From assembly GCA_902363255.1 (NCBI GenBank), contig CABIZO010000001.1, positions 62,001 to 126,000 of the forward strand: a stretch of 64,000 nt of DNA, written 5' to 3'. The stretch comes from Peptostreptococcaceae bacterium. GTDB lineage: Bacteria; Bacillota; Clostridia; Peptostreptococcales; Peptostreptococcaceae. A program made the translations under genes and the position numbers. This document shows, in pieces, positions 17,344 through 25,271 of the stretch (position 1 is the stretch's first letter; every line of letters begins with the position of its first letter). The notes beneath the pieces are model-generated. The model had not been told where the DNA came from. It did no database searches and saw only the letters and a program-made list of their open reading frames with translations.

Positions 17344-17457
17344 AGTTCGTAGGAACTTAAATAAGCCCTCAACCTATTTTATTTCAAAATAGTTTGAAAA
17401 TAGAATAACCCTTAACCTATGCCTTAGGATTCTCCAAAGTCCTAAGGCATTTTTTTT
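17344..17457 (+). ncRNA. Candidate riboswitch-controlled small RNA ending in a terminator
   Basis: Sequence between the riboswitch terminator and a second terminator whose stem ATGCCTTAGGA (17419-17429) pairs with TCCTAAGGCAT (17440-17450) and is followed by eight T. It contains a small hairpin (CTATTTT with AAAATAG) flanked by two near copies of an 11-base motif, CCCTCAACCTA (17366-17376) and CCCTTAACCTA (17409-17419). No start codon with a binding site is present. That the segment is a functional RNA is inference; AdoCbl-riboswitch-controlled small RNAs are known in Enterococcus and Listeria, but their ANTAR-type hairpins were not seen here. Confidence 0.45.
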
Positions 17458-17569
17458 AATAGGGGTATTTTATGTTTTATTAATGGTAAATATTATAGTA
17501 TTATGGAATTTGAAGAAAAATGAGAATTAGATTAAAATATATTTATATGAGCATTATAGGAGGATATAT

Positions 17570-19810
17570 ATGATTTCAGATATAATAGAAAAATTAAATC
17601 CCGCTCAAAGAGAAGCAGTAGAAAATACAGAAGGAGCTGTTTTAATACTTGCTGGAGCTGGATCAGGAAAGACAAGAGTTTTAACTACTAGAATAGGGTA
17701 TCTTATGGAAGATAAAAATGTTAAAGCTGAAAATATTTTAGCCATAACATTTACAAATAAGGCGGCTAATGAGATGAGAGAAAGGGTAGAAGAAACTTTA
17801 GAAGGAACAGATACTAAGGAAATGTGGATTACTACATTCCACTCTTGTTGTGTTCGTATTCTTAGAAAAAGTATAAATAAAATAGGTTACAATAGAAGTT
17901 TCGTAATATATGATAGTCCAGACCAAGTTACTTTAATTAAAGACTGTATGAGAGAGTTAGATATTAGTGATAAAGCATTCGACCCCAAATATGTACTAAG
18001 TTGCATATCTAATGCAAAAGACAAATTATATTCTCCGAAAAAGTTTTTAAAATTAAATGAAGGTGATATATCAAAAACAAAAGTAGGAGAAATTTATGCT
18101 CTATATCAAGATCGTTTAAAAAGAAATAGTGCTCTAGATTTTGATGACTTAATAATGAAGACTGTAGAATTATTAAAAGAATGTCCGGATGTTTTAGATT
18201 TTTATAGAAATAAATTTAGATACATAATGGTTGATGAGTATCAAGACACAAGTAAAGCCCAATACGAATTAATAAAATTATTAGCTAAACAACATCAAAA
18301 TATATGTGTTGTTGGTGATGATGACCAAAGTATTTATGGTTGGAGAGGTGCTGATATAAGAAACATCCTTGAATTTGAAAGAGATTATGACAATGTTAAA
18401 ATAGTAAAACTTGAGCAAAACTACAGATCGACACAAGTAATACTAGATGCAGCTAATCATGTTATCGCTAATAATACAGAAAGAAAAAGAAAAAGACTTT
18501 GGAGTGATAAAAAAGAAGGTCAGTTAATAAAAATCCAATTGGCAGAAAATGAAATTGAAGAGGGAGACTTCATTGTAAACACAATCTCGTATATGAAAAG
18601 ATATGAAGATAGAGATTATAAGGATTTTGCAGTTTTATATAGAGCTAATGCACAAGCACGTTCTGTGGAGGATGCTTTAAATAGGGCAGGAATACCATAC
18701 AATATTTATGGTGGTATTAAATTTTACGAAAGAAAAGAAATAAAAGATATTATAGCTTATCTTAGAGTTATACAAAATCCTCAGGATGACATTTCTTTAA
18801 AAAGAATAATAAATGTTCCAAGAAGGGGAATAGGCCTTAGAACTATAGAAAAAATAGAAGATAGAGCTAGTTTAAAAGAAGAAAGTATATACTCTGTATT
18901 AATTGACATAGAAGATAACTCAGATATATCAAGAAAAGCTAGAGCAAGTATAAGTGAATTTGTAGATTTAATGTCTACACTGAGAAGTTTTACAGGAATA
19001 TATACTGTAAGTCAGATAATAGAAAAAGTATTAGATGTAACAGGATATAAAGATGAATTATTAAAAGAAAAAAATAATGAGGGTGAAGACAGATTAGAAA
19101 ACTTAGAAGAGCTTATATCAGTTGCACTTGAATTTGAAAGCATAAGTGATGATAAGAGCTTAGATGCATTTTTAACAGGGGTAGCTCTTAATGCTGAACC
19201 AGACAGTGAAGAAGAATCTGAAGATAGAGTTTCTCTAATGACTATACACTCATCAAAAGGTCTTGAGTTTCCTGTTGTATTTTTAGCAGGTATGGAGGAA
19301 AAAATATTCCCAATTGCTAGAGCTATTCAATCTATGAGGGATAGTGATATAGAAGAAGAAAGAAGACTTTGTTATGTTGGAATAACTAGAGCTAAGGAAG
19401 AGCTATTTTTAACTTTAACAAGAAAGAGAACTTTATATGGTAGAACTAATCCTTCAATTGCATCTAGGTTTATAGAAGAGTTGCCAGATGAATGTATAGA
19501 AAGGTTAAATAAAGATCAAAAAGAATTATCTTTCTCAAAAGCTAATTATAATATTCTTGATAAATATACTCAAAAATACAAAATGAATAATATGAACAAA
19601 GTTCAAGTTGCTAAAAAAGCAAATGCTACCATAAAAAATACATCAAATGAAAGTAATATAGACGACTTAAAACTTGGTGCAAAGGTACATCACCCTAAAT
19701 TTGGACTAGGAACAGTAGTTGCATTAAAAGGACCAGATGTAACTATAGCTTTCGATAACCAAGGTATAAAAACTATAAATAAAGAATATACAACTTTAGA
19801 CTTAGTTTAA
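17570..19810 (+). CDS. pcrA: ATP-dependent DNA helicase PcrA
   Basis: 746 residues, UvrD/PcrA superfamily 1 helicase. PcrA unwinds DNA 3' to 5' in repair and in clearing RecA and stalled transcription from replication forks. Motifs in order: LAGAGSGKTRVLTTR (near residue 27), AITFTNKAANEMRER, MVDEYQDTSKAQYELI, VGDDDQSIYGWRGAD, LEQNYRSTQ, SLMTIHSSKGLEFPVVFLA and VGITRAKEEL. The C-terminal KLGAKVHHPKFGLGTV is the Tudor-like tail typical of PcrA from Firmicutes. The start has a GGAGG site. It is followed after 11 bases by the M18 aminopeptidase and is probably cotranscribed with it. Confidence 0.96.
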   Translation: MISDIIEKLNPAQREAVENTEGAVLILAGAGSGKTRVLTTRIGYLMEDKNVKAENILAITFTNKAANEMRERVEETLEGTDTKEMWITTFHSCCVRILRKSINKIGYNRSFVIYDSPDQVTLIKDCMRELDISDKAFDPKYVLSCISNAKDKLYSPKKFLKLNEGDISKTKVGEIYALYQDRLKRNSALDFDDLIMKTVELLKECPDVLDFYRNKFRYIMVDEYQDTSKAQYELIKLLAKQHQNICVVGDDDQSIYGWRGADIRNILEFERDYDNVKIVKLEQNYRSTQVILDAANHVIANNTERKRKRLWSDKKEGQLIKIQLAENEIEEGDFIVNTISYMKRYEDRDYKDFAVLYRANAQARSVEDALNRAGIPYNIYGGIKFYERKEIKDIIAYLRVIQNPQDDISLKRIINVPRRGIGLRTIEKIEDRASLKEESIYSVLIDIEDNSDISRKARASISEFVDLMSTLRSFTGIYTVSQIIEKVLDVTGYKDELLKEKNNEGEDRLENLEELISVALEFESISDDKSLDAFLTGVALNAEPDSEEESEDRVSLMTIHSSKGLEFPVVFLAGMEEKIFPIARAIQSMRDSDIEEERRLCYVGITRAKEELFLTLTRKRTLYGRTNPSIASRFIEELPDECIERLNKDQKELSFSKANYNILDKYTQKYKMNNMNKVQVAKKANATIKNTSNESNIDDLKLGAKVHHPKFGLGTVVALKGPDVTIAFDNQGIKTINKEYTTLDLV

Positions 19811-19821
19811 TAGGAGGAGCT

Positions 19822-21114
19822 ATGAAAAAACAATTTGCTGAAAATTTAATAGATTATATTTATGATAGTCCAACTGCGTTTAATGCAGTTGAAACTAGTA
19901 AAAATTTATTAATGAAACATGGATTTGATGAATTAAAAATGAATGAGAAGTGGACGCTTAAAGTTGGTGGAAAATACTTTGTAACAAAGAATTCATCTTC
20001 TTTAACGGCTTTTGTAGTGAATTCTGATAATATACAAGATGGGTTTAGAATAATAGGATCTCACAGTGATTCTCCTACATTTAGAATTAAACCTAATGCG
20101 GAAATGAGTGTGGAAAATACTTATTTAAAATTAAATACTGAGGCCTATGGCGGTGCTATATTAAGTACTTGGTTTGATAGACCATTATCCATAGCAGGTA
20201 GAGTAGTATTAAAATCTGAAAATATATTATGTCCAAGAGAGGAAATAATAAATATAAATAAGCCAATTTGCATAATACCTAATTTAGCTATACATATGAA
20301 TAGAAGTATAAATGATGGGTACAAGTTTAATAAGCAAAAAGATACTTTACCTCTAGTTGGTCTAATAAATGAGACCTTAGAAAAAGATGAGTTTCTATTA
20401 AATGAAATATGTAAAATATTAAATGTAAATAAAGAAGATATTCTTGATTTTGATTTATATTTATATGAATATGAAAAGGGAAGTATAATCGGTCCAAATG
20501 AAGAATTTATATCATCTTCTAGACTTGATAACTTATCTATGGCTCATGCTAGCTTACATGGTTTAATAGATGCAAAAGGACAAAAAGGAATAAATATAAC
20601 AGCTATATTTGATAATGAAGAAGTAGGAAGTTCTACGAAACAAGGTGCGGATTCAAATATGTTACTTAACCTATTGGAACGAATTTGTATAAGTTTAGGA
20701 AAAGATAGAGAGGAATTCTTAACGGCTATTTATTCATCTTTCATGATATCAGCAGATTTAGCTCATGCTCTTCATCCAAATGTGGTTGAAAAACATGATC
20801 CAACAAATAGACCTGTTATAGGTGGAGGGCCAGTAATAAAAATTAGTGCCAATCAAGCCTATACAAGCGATGCTTTTTCTGCAGGTGTGTATAAAAATAT
20901 ATGTGAAAAATGTAGAGTAAACTATCAACAATTTGTAAATAGGTCCGATGAGAGAGGTGGAAGTACAATTGGTCCGATTTCATCAACACATTTAGAAATT
21001 AATTCTGTGGATATCGGTAGTCCAATTTTATCCATGCATTCAATAAGAGAATTAGGAAGCGTAGAAGATCACTATAATATATATAAAACATTTATCGAAT
21101 TTTATCGAATATAA
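19822..21114 (+). CDS. M18 family aminopeptidase
   Basis: 430 residues, cytoplasmic zinc aminopeptidase of the aspartyl-aminopeptidase family that removes N-terminal residues from peptides. The metal-binding motifs are visible: GSHSDSPTFRIKP (near residue 79), SSRLDNLSMAHA, IFDNEEVGSSTKQGADS and the C-terminal HSIRELGS. The start follows TAGGAGGAGC. It is the second gene of a probable pcrA operon; this pairing has no obvious functional meaning. Downstream lies the DnaA-box cluster. Confidence 0.92.
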   Translation: MKKQFAENLIDYIYDSPTAFNAVETSKNLLMKHGFDELKMNEKWTLKVGGKYFVTKNSSSLTAFVVNSDNIQDGFRIIGSHSDSPTFRIKPNAEMSVENTYLKLNTEAYGGAILSTWFDRPLSIAGRVVLKSENILCPREEIININKPICIIPNLAIHMNRSINDGYKFNKQKDTLPLVGLINETLEKDEFLLNEICKILNVNKEDILDFDLYLYEYEKGSIIGPNEEFISSSRLDNLSMAHASLHGLIDAKGQKGINITAIFDNEEVGSSTKQGADSNMLLNLLERICISLGKDREEFLTAIYSSFMISADLAHALHPNVVEKHDPTNRPVIGGGPVIKISANQAYTSDAFSAGVYKNICEKCRVNYQQFVNRSDERGGSTIGPISSTHLEINSVDIGSPILSMHSIRELGSVEDHYNIYKTFIEFYRI

Positions 21115-21154
21115 AAGAAAAATGATGAAAGATTCTGTAAATTGTCTAATGAAA

Positions 21155-21335
21155 TGTGGATAAGGGCTGAATAAGATGTTAATAAGTTGTAGATAAGTGG
21201 ATAACTATGTGGATAACATATGTATAAACCGTAATGTTTTTTTTATATGATTAAATAAAAACTTTGTAATATAGTGGATAAAAATGAATTTTAAGGTATG
21301 TGAATAATGTGGATAAATATACTTACATATCCACA
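21155..21335. promoter_or_regulatory. Cluster of DnaA boxes
   Basis: Eight 9-base sites matching or nearly matching the DnaA box TTATCCACA. Perfect sites (read TGTGGATAA on this strand) are at 21155-21163, 21208-21216 and 21308-21316. One-mismatch sites are at 21188-21196 (TGTAGATAA), 21196-21204 and 21273-21281 (AGTGGATAA), 21299-21307 (TGTGAATAA), and in the opposite orientation 21327-21335 (ATATCCACA). Two are directly abutting (21299 and 21308). An AT-rich segment with eight T lies between the two halves. There is no open frame in 21115-21454. dnaA, dnaN or rpmH are not nearby, so this is not the usual oriC. Confidence 0.8.
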
Positions 21336-21454
21336 GGTATATTATAAAACTATTTTAGATTATGGTAATGAAATAATAAAGTAGTTATTTTTTTACAACT
21401 TAGTATATAATAATATATGAAAATACATAACAACTAAAGAAAGAAGGTAAAAGT

Positions 21455-21979
21455 ATGGAAAATAAAAATCCTATAGTAACTATAGAAATGGAAAATGGAA
21501 AAACTATAAAAGTTGAATTATATCCTCATATAGCTCCAAATACAGTTAATAACTTTATAAGCTTAATAGATAATAACTATTATGATGGAATCATATTCCA
21601 CAGAGTAATAAGAGGATTTATGATTCAAGGTGGATGCCCACAAGGAACTGGAATGGGTGGTCCAGGATATTCAATAAAAGGTGAGTTCAATAGTAATGGA
21701 TTCGCAAACAACTTAAGACATGAGAGAGGGGTAATCTCTATGGCAAGAACAATGATGCCAAATAGTGCAGGTTCTCAATTCTTCATCATGCATAAAAATT
21801 CTCCACACTTAGATGGACAATATGCTGGATTTGGTAGAGTAATCGAAGGTATGGATGTAGTAGATGAAATAGCTAATACTCCAGTAGATAGAGGAGATAG
21901 ACCTAAATCTGATCAAAGGATAAAAACTATGACAGTTGAAAAGTTCGGTGTTGACTATCCAGAAGTAGAAAAAATGTAG
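21455..21979 (+). CDS. Cyclophilin-type peptidyl-prolyl cis-trans isomerase
   Basis: 174 residues, single cyclophilin domain that catalyses proline isomerisation in the cytoplasm; there is no signal peptide. FHRVIRGFMIQGGCPQGTG, the Gln in NSAGSQFFIMHKN and LDGQYAGFGRVIEGMDVV cover the active-site Arg, Phe, Gln and His equivalents. The start follows AAAGAAGG. It stands alone between the DnaA-box region and a convergent pyrophosphatase gene. Confidence 0.95.
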   Translation: MENKNPIVTIEMENGKTIKVELYPHIAPNTVNNFISLIDNNYYDGIIFHRVIRGFMIQGGCPQGTGMGGPGYSIKGEFNSNGFANNLRHERGVISMARTMMPNSAGSQFFIMHKNSPHLDGQYAGFGRVIEGMDVVDEIANTPVDRGDRPKSDQRIKTMTVEKFGVDYPEVEKM

Positions 21980-22156
21980 TTTATGGAATAAATAGAAAAA
22001 AATACTATTTACAACTTATGTTACATCATTTACAATATTTAAAGTAAATCCTAAAAACATAAACACAAACACCAGAAAAATAAACCATTGTAACAATGAA
22101 CGAAAAAATATTTTATAAAGAAAGTATTATGTAATAATATTTTCAAAATAAAAATA

Positions 22157-22187
22157 AAAAATGACACAGATTAATCTGTGTCATTTT
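22157..22187. terminator. Bidirectional terminator
   Basis: Perfect hairpin AAAAATGACACAGA with TCTGTGTCATTTTT around a short TTAA loop, between the cyclophilin gene and the convergent ppaC. Confidence 0.9.
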
Positions 22188-22221
22188 TTATTTTTATTAA
22201 ATTATTTTTTATATAATTAAA

Positions 22222-23133
22222 TTATATATTTTTAACTGCATCAGTTAATTTAGGTACTAATTGTTTCTTTCTTGAAACAACACCTTCAGCAAATACACCT
22301 TGAGATGCATCTACACCGAAAGCTTCAGATATTACTTTATCTTCACCTTTATAGATTAAGTAAGAACCTTCGTTTATTATATCAGTTACAGCAAGAACTA
22401 ACATATCAAACTCAGTAGCATTTATGTAAGCTAAGAATTCTTCTTTTTTAGATAAAATAGCATCTATATCTAAAGTCATAACTTGTCCTATACCAACTCT
22501 TTTACCACTCATATCAAATTCTTTGAAGTCCATGTTTACTATTTCTTCTATAGAGAATCCTTCTAAAGAAGTTCCAGCTTTAAACATTTCCATTCCGTAT
22601 TTTTCGTAGTCTACTTTAGCTATTTCAGCTAATGCTAAAGCAGCTTCTTTATCTTTTTCTGTAGTAGTTGGAGATTTGAATATTAATGTATCTGATAATA
22701 TTGCAGATAATAATAATCCAGCTATTTCGTAAGGTATTTCTACGTTATTTTCTTTAAATAAGTTGTAGATTATTGTACAAGTACATCCAACAGGCATTAT
22801 TCTTACTGATATTGGAAGATCAGTAGAAAGACATCCTATTTTGTGATGATCTATTACTTCTACTAAATTAGCTTCTGCTATTTCGTCTGCAGTTTGAGCA
22901 GCTTCGTTGTGGTCAACTAAAACAACATCTTGACCTTTTATTGCCCCAGCAGGTAATACTTCTGGTGCATCTACTTTAAAGTAATCTAAAACGAACTTAG
23001 CTTCTTTTCTTGGTTCTTCTAAAGCATAAGCTTTAGCCTCAACTCCTAATTGTTTTTTTAAATATGCTAATGATATTGCTGAGCATATTGAATCTGTATC
23101 AGGACTTTTATGTCCAAAAACAAATAAACTCAT
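22222..23133 (-). CDS. ppaC: Manganese-dependent inorganic pyrophosphatase
   Basis: 303 residues from the start MSLFVFGHKSPDTDS, preferred over an in-frame ATG six codons upstream because GAGGAG precedes it. This family II (DHH) enzyme hydrolyses pyrophosphate to drive biosynthesis. The metal-binding motifs FGHKSPDTDS (residues 6-15), VLVDHNE and VIDHHK, and the C-terminal DHHA2 substrate loop with SRKKQLVPKL are intact. Two CBS domains seen in some clostridial versions are absent here. Single-gene unit. Confidence 0.95.
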   Translation of the reverse strand: MSLFVFGHKSPDTDSICSAISLAYLKKQLGVEAKAYALEEPRKEAKFVLDYFKVDAPEVLPAGAIKGQDVVLVDHNEAAQTADEIAEANLVEVIDHHKIGCLSTDLPISVRIMPVGCTCTIIYNLFKENNVEIPYEIAGLLLSAILSDTLIFKSPTTTEKDKEAALALAEIAKVDYEKYGMEMFKAGTSLEGFSIEEIVNMDFKEFDMSGKRVGIGQVMTLDIDAILSKKEEFLAYINATEFDMLVLAVTDIINEGSYLIYKGEDKVISEAFGVDASQGVFAEGVVSRKKQLVPKLTDAVKNI

Positions 23134-23427
23134 ATGTAAAACTCCTCTCATAAATTACTAATAGTAATTAATTTATTGTATTTTTATTAAAATTACATAT
23201 GAAAATTAATATGTAATATTATTTTATATAACAATAATTATATCAAAATCTTGGTAAGAGTGACAATAATCTATTAACAGATGATAATTTTATTATGGTC
23301 TATTATTTTATATGTAATAACAAAGAATTAACAAAACTTAAATATAGGCTTATATGTTAAAAAATTATCAATACATATAAAAAATAATGTATATAAAACA
23401 AAAGATTTAAAATATTCAGAAAATTGC

Positions 23428-23456
23428 TTGACATGAAAAAACTTTAGTATTACAAT
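23428..23456 (+). promoter_or_regulatory. Consensus promoter of a short RNA
   Basis: TTGACA at 23428-23433 and TACAAT at 23451-23456 with a 17-base spacer, pointing into a 55-base segment that ends at a terminator. No open frame follows. The rest of 23134-23427 is AT-rich with nothing I can name. Confidence 0.7.
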
Positions 23457-23462
23457 TGACTT

Positions 23463-23517
23463 ATAAATAAGAAATAAATAAGAACTGGGGCCTGTTAAGG
23501 CCCCCTTAATTTTTTTG
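23463..23517 (+). ncRNA. Candidate short RNA with GC-rich terminator hairpin
   Basis: From the predicted start of the promoter above, about 55 bases reach a hairpin GGGGCC (23487-23492) and GGCCCC (23499-23504) with loop TGTTAA, then CTTAA and seven T. The transcript converges on the 3' end of the minus-strand gene at 23520-23849 and stops just before it. It may be a small RNA or simply a short aborted leader. Confidence 0.45.
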
Positions 23518-23519
23518 TA

Positions 23520-23849
23520 TTAATTTTTACTTATAATTACTTTCTCTTGGAAGTTTTTTATTTTAAAAATACTATTAGAATAATCAACTTCAAAGTTAGC
23601 AAATGCAGAGAATAAATCTATATCCCTCATGAGATGTACAGTCATTAAGTGACTATCTTTATTAATTCTTAGAAGAATAGATCTAACGTATGGGAATTGA
23701 ATTCTAGAATTAAATATTTGGGAATTACCCACGTTTATATCTACACATCTATAATTGATATCTATATATAAATCAACATCATTATCTTCTTCTCTTATAA
23801 TCCTGTAATCAAAATCGCTATCTAATTTTAATTTTCCTATTTCAATCAT
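23520..23849 (-). CDS. Hypothetical protein, 109 residues
   Basis: Predicted from MIEIGKLKLDSDFDYRI; GAGGTGAAATA stands directly before this ATG. An in-frame ATG 16 codons upstream lacks a binding site. The product is soluble, acidic, beta-rich (RCVDINVGNSQIFNSRIQF) and without cysteine clusters or membrane segments. I do not recognise the family. It is flanked by candidate small RNAs and appears monocistronic. Confidence 0.65.
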   Translation of the reverse strand: MIEIGKLKLDSDFDYRIIREEDNDVDLYIDINYRCVDINVGNSQIFNSRIQFPYVRSILLRINKDSHLMTVHLMRDIDLFSAFANFEVDYSNSIFKIKNFQEKVIISKN

Positions 23850-23970
23850 TATTTCACCTCGTAAATAAGTATTTGTATTCATATATTTAATATACAATAT
23901 AAGTTATATTACCATAGTTTATCAATGGAGAATTATATATTTATAAGTAAAACAAGATTGTTTTAATAAA

Positions 23971-24006
23971 AAAATAGAGAAGAATAAATTAATTCTTCTC
24001 TATTTA
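23971..24006 (-). terminator. Minus-strand terminator
   Basis: Hairpin AAATAGAGAAGAAT with ATTCTTCTCTATTT; in the minus direction it runs into seven T. It lies just after the terminator of the candidate C-rich RNA and could be a backup. Confidence 0.65.
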
Positions 24007-24008
24007 GC

Positions 24009-24090
24009 AAAAAACGTAGCTTCCACTGGGGGAATGAAAGCTTTATATTGGGGGAGATTGAGTTAAATATTTAAATTACATTAGTATTAT
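24009..24090 (-). ncRNA. Candidate C-rich small RNA
   Basis: On the minus strand a hairpin AGCTTTC (24042-24036) with GGAAGCT (24024-24018) encloses the loop ATTCCCCCAGT and is followed by ACG and six T, a good intrinsic terminator. A second single-stranded motif CTCCCCC lies just upstream (24056-24050). C-rich loops of this kind are used by known Gram-positive small RNAs to bind G-rich ribosome binding sites. The 5' end and promoter are not clear; the upstream limit given is a guess. No protein-coding frame is present. Confidence 0.5.
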
Positions 24091-24139
24091 TGTCTTTAGT
24101 ATGAAAATTTATACATAAAATTTTATTTAATTTAAAATA

Positions 24140-24173
24140 AAATTCCGAATGTCTTTTGACCTTCGGAATTTTG
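24140..24173 (-). terminator. Terminator of the 83-residue gene
   Basis: Hairpin AAATTCCGAA with TTCGGAATTT around a 12-base loop, directly after the stop at 24177, running into TTTTATTTT on the minus strand. Confidence 0.8.
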
Positions 24174-24176
24174 GGG

Positions 24177-24428
24177 TTATCTTTTAGGATTTATAAATGA
24201 AGCACCTAAATATTTTTTTATATCTTCATCTGAAGAGAAATCGTCGATAAGTATTTCACGTCCTGAATCCTCTAATATAATTAAAACTTCAGTATTTCCT
24301 TTTAAGAAAGCTTTCTTAACAGTTTCTTCTTTTACTTCTCTAGTTTTAGTTATTCCTTTTTTGGCTTTGTCAAAATCCTTAGTAAAATAACTTTCCATCA
24401 TATTGATAATTTTTGTATATCTGTTCAT
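24177..24428 (-). CDS. Hypothetical protein, 83 residues
   Basis: Small basic soluble protein starting MNRYTKIINMMESYFTK. A TAGGAGG site lies about 11 bases before the ATG, and a terminator follows the stop. The second half (EVLIILEDSGREILIDDF) looks like two beta strands followed by a helix. No domain recognised. Divergent from the YkgJ-type gene at 24519. Confidence 0.65.
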   Translation of the reverse strand: MNRYTKIINMMESYFTKDFDKAKKGITKTREVKEETVKKAFLKGNTEVLIILEDSGREILIDDFSSDEDIKKYLGASFINPKR

Positions 24429-24518
24429 TTAGTAAGATACCTCCTACAATTTATAGTAATAAATGTGATATAATAAGTTTTTGTATTAACCTAATAATTA
24501 TAACAAGGAGAATGTACA

Positions 24519-25250
24519 ATGGCTAGTATAAATAATACAGATATTTTAAAAAGCATAGATTATGCTAAAAAAAATCAGCTATTTGAAAAGCTTAATAATA
24601 TATACGAAACTTTACCAAAGGGTCAATGCACAGGATGTGGAAGTTGTTGCATGGAATCTGTAGGAATTAATTTAATAGAATTTTTAAATATATACAATTA
24701 TTTGCAAGATAAGGATGAATTAAGAAAAAAATCCCTTGATAGAATAATGGATTATTATTTTATGGAGTTTATAGAGAAGAAAAGTTGTCCTTTTAAGGAT
24801 GAAAATAATAGATGTGAGATTTATGAGGTAAGACCATTAAATTGTAGATTGTTTGGTCATTGGAAAAAAGAAGATTACAATAAAAATTTAAAGGATATAA
24901 CTGAAAAAAATCAACAGTACAAAAATATAATGAAAGTTAAGTATGGATTTGACATAAGTGATGAGGTTGTAAATTATAAAATAAAATATTGTGAAGACTT
25001 TATACCGGAGGATAGATACTTATCAAAGAGTGAAAGATTAAACTTCGCTGATAATGTAATGGTTCTAGATTCTAGACTTTTTTCAAAGGGAATTATAGAT
25101 ATAGAGTTTAGGGATAGAGGTATTGTAGAATACTTTATTGATTCACTATTAAACCAAAATATGTCTTATAATATTAAAGTAAGGATTTCTAAGGAAAAAA
25201 ATATATCCAAAAGAACTATAGGTAGATTAAAGAGAATGTTAATTAAATAG
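24519..25250 (+). CDS. YkgJ-type cysteine cluster protein
   Basis: 243 residues. The pattern CTGCGSCC (residues 35-42), CPFKDENNRCEIYEVRPLNC and a later single Cys matches the YkgJ/Fli-B family, small proteins thought to bind zinc or an iron-sulfur cluster; no enzymatic reaction is established. The start has ACAAGGAG. It is followed after about 20 bases by a metallo-beta-lactamase-fold gene, likely in the same operon. Confidence 0.8.
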   Translation: MASINNTDILKSIDYAKKNQLFEKLNNIYETLPKGQCTGCGSCCMESVGINLIEFLNIYNYLQDKDELRKKSLDRIMDYYFMEFIEKKSCPFKDENNRCEIYEVRPLNCRLFGHWKKEDYNKNLKDITEKNQQYKNIMKVKYGFDISDEVVNYKIKYCEDFIPEDRYLSKSERLNFADNVMVLDSRLFSKGIIDIEFRDRGIVEYFIDSLLNQNMSYNIKVRISKEKNISKRTIGRLKRMLIK

Positions 25251-25271
25251 AAGAATTGGCAGGTGGGGTAA

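Noticed and set aside
17344..17457. ANTAR-binding hairpins of the EutX type in the orphan riboswitch RNA
   Set aside because: The paired hairpins with the AGCAA-type signature are not present.
21115..21454. DnaA-box region as the chromosomal origin
   Set aside because: dnaA, dnaN, rpmH and gyr genes are not adjacent and the box count alone does not make an origin; described as a non-oriC cluster.
24519..25250. YkgJ-type gene as a ferredoxin
   Set aside because: The cysteine spacing (CxxCxxCC and CP...C...C) does not match 2Fe-2S or 4Fe-4S ferredoxin patterns.
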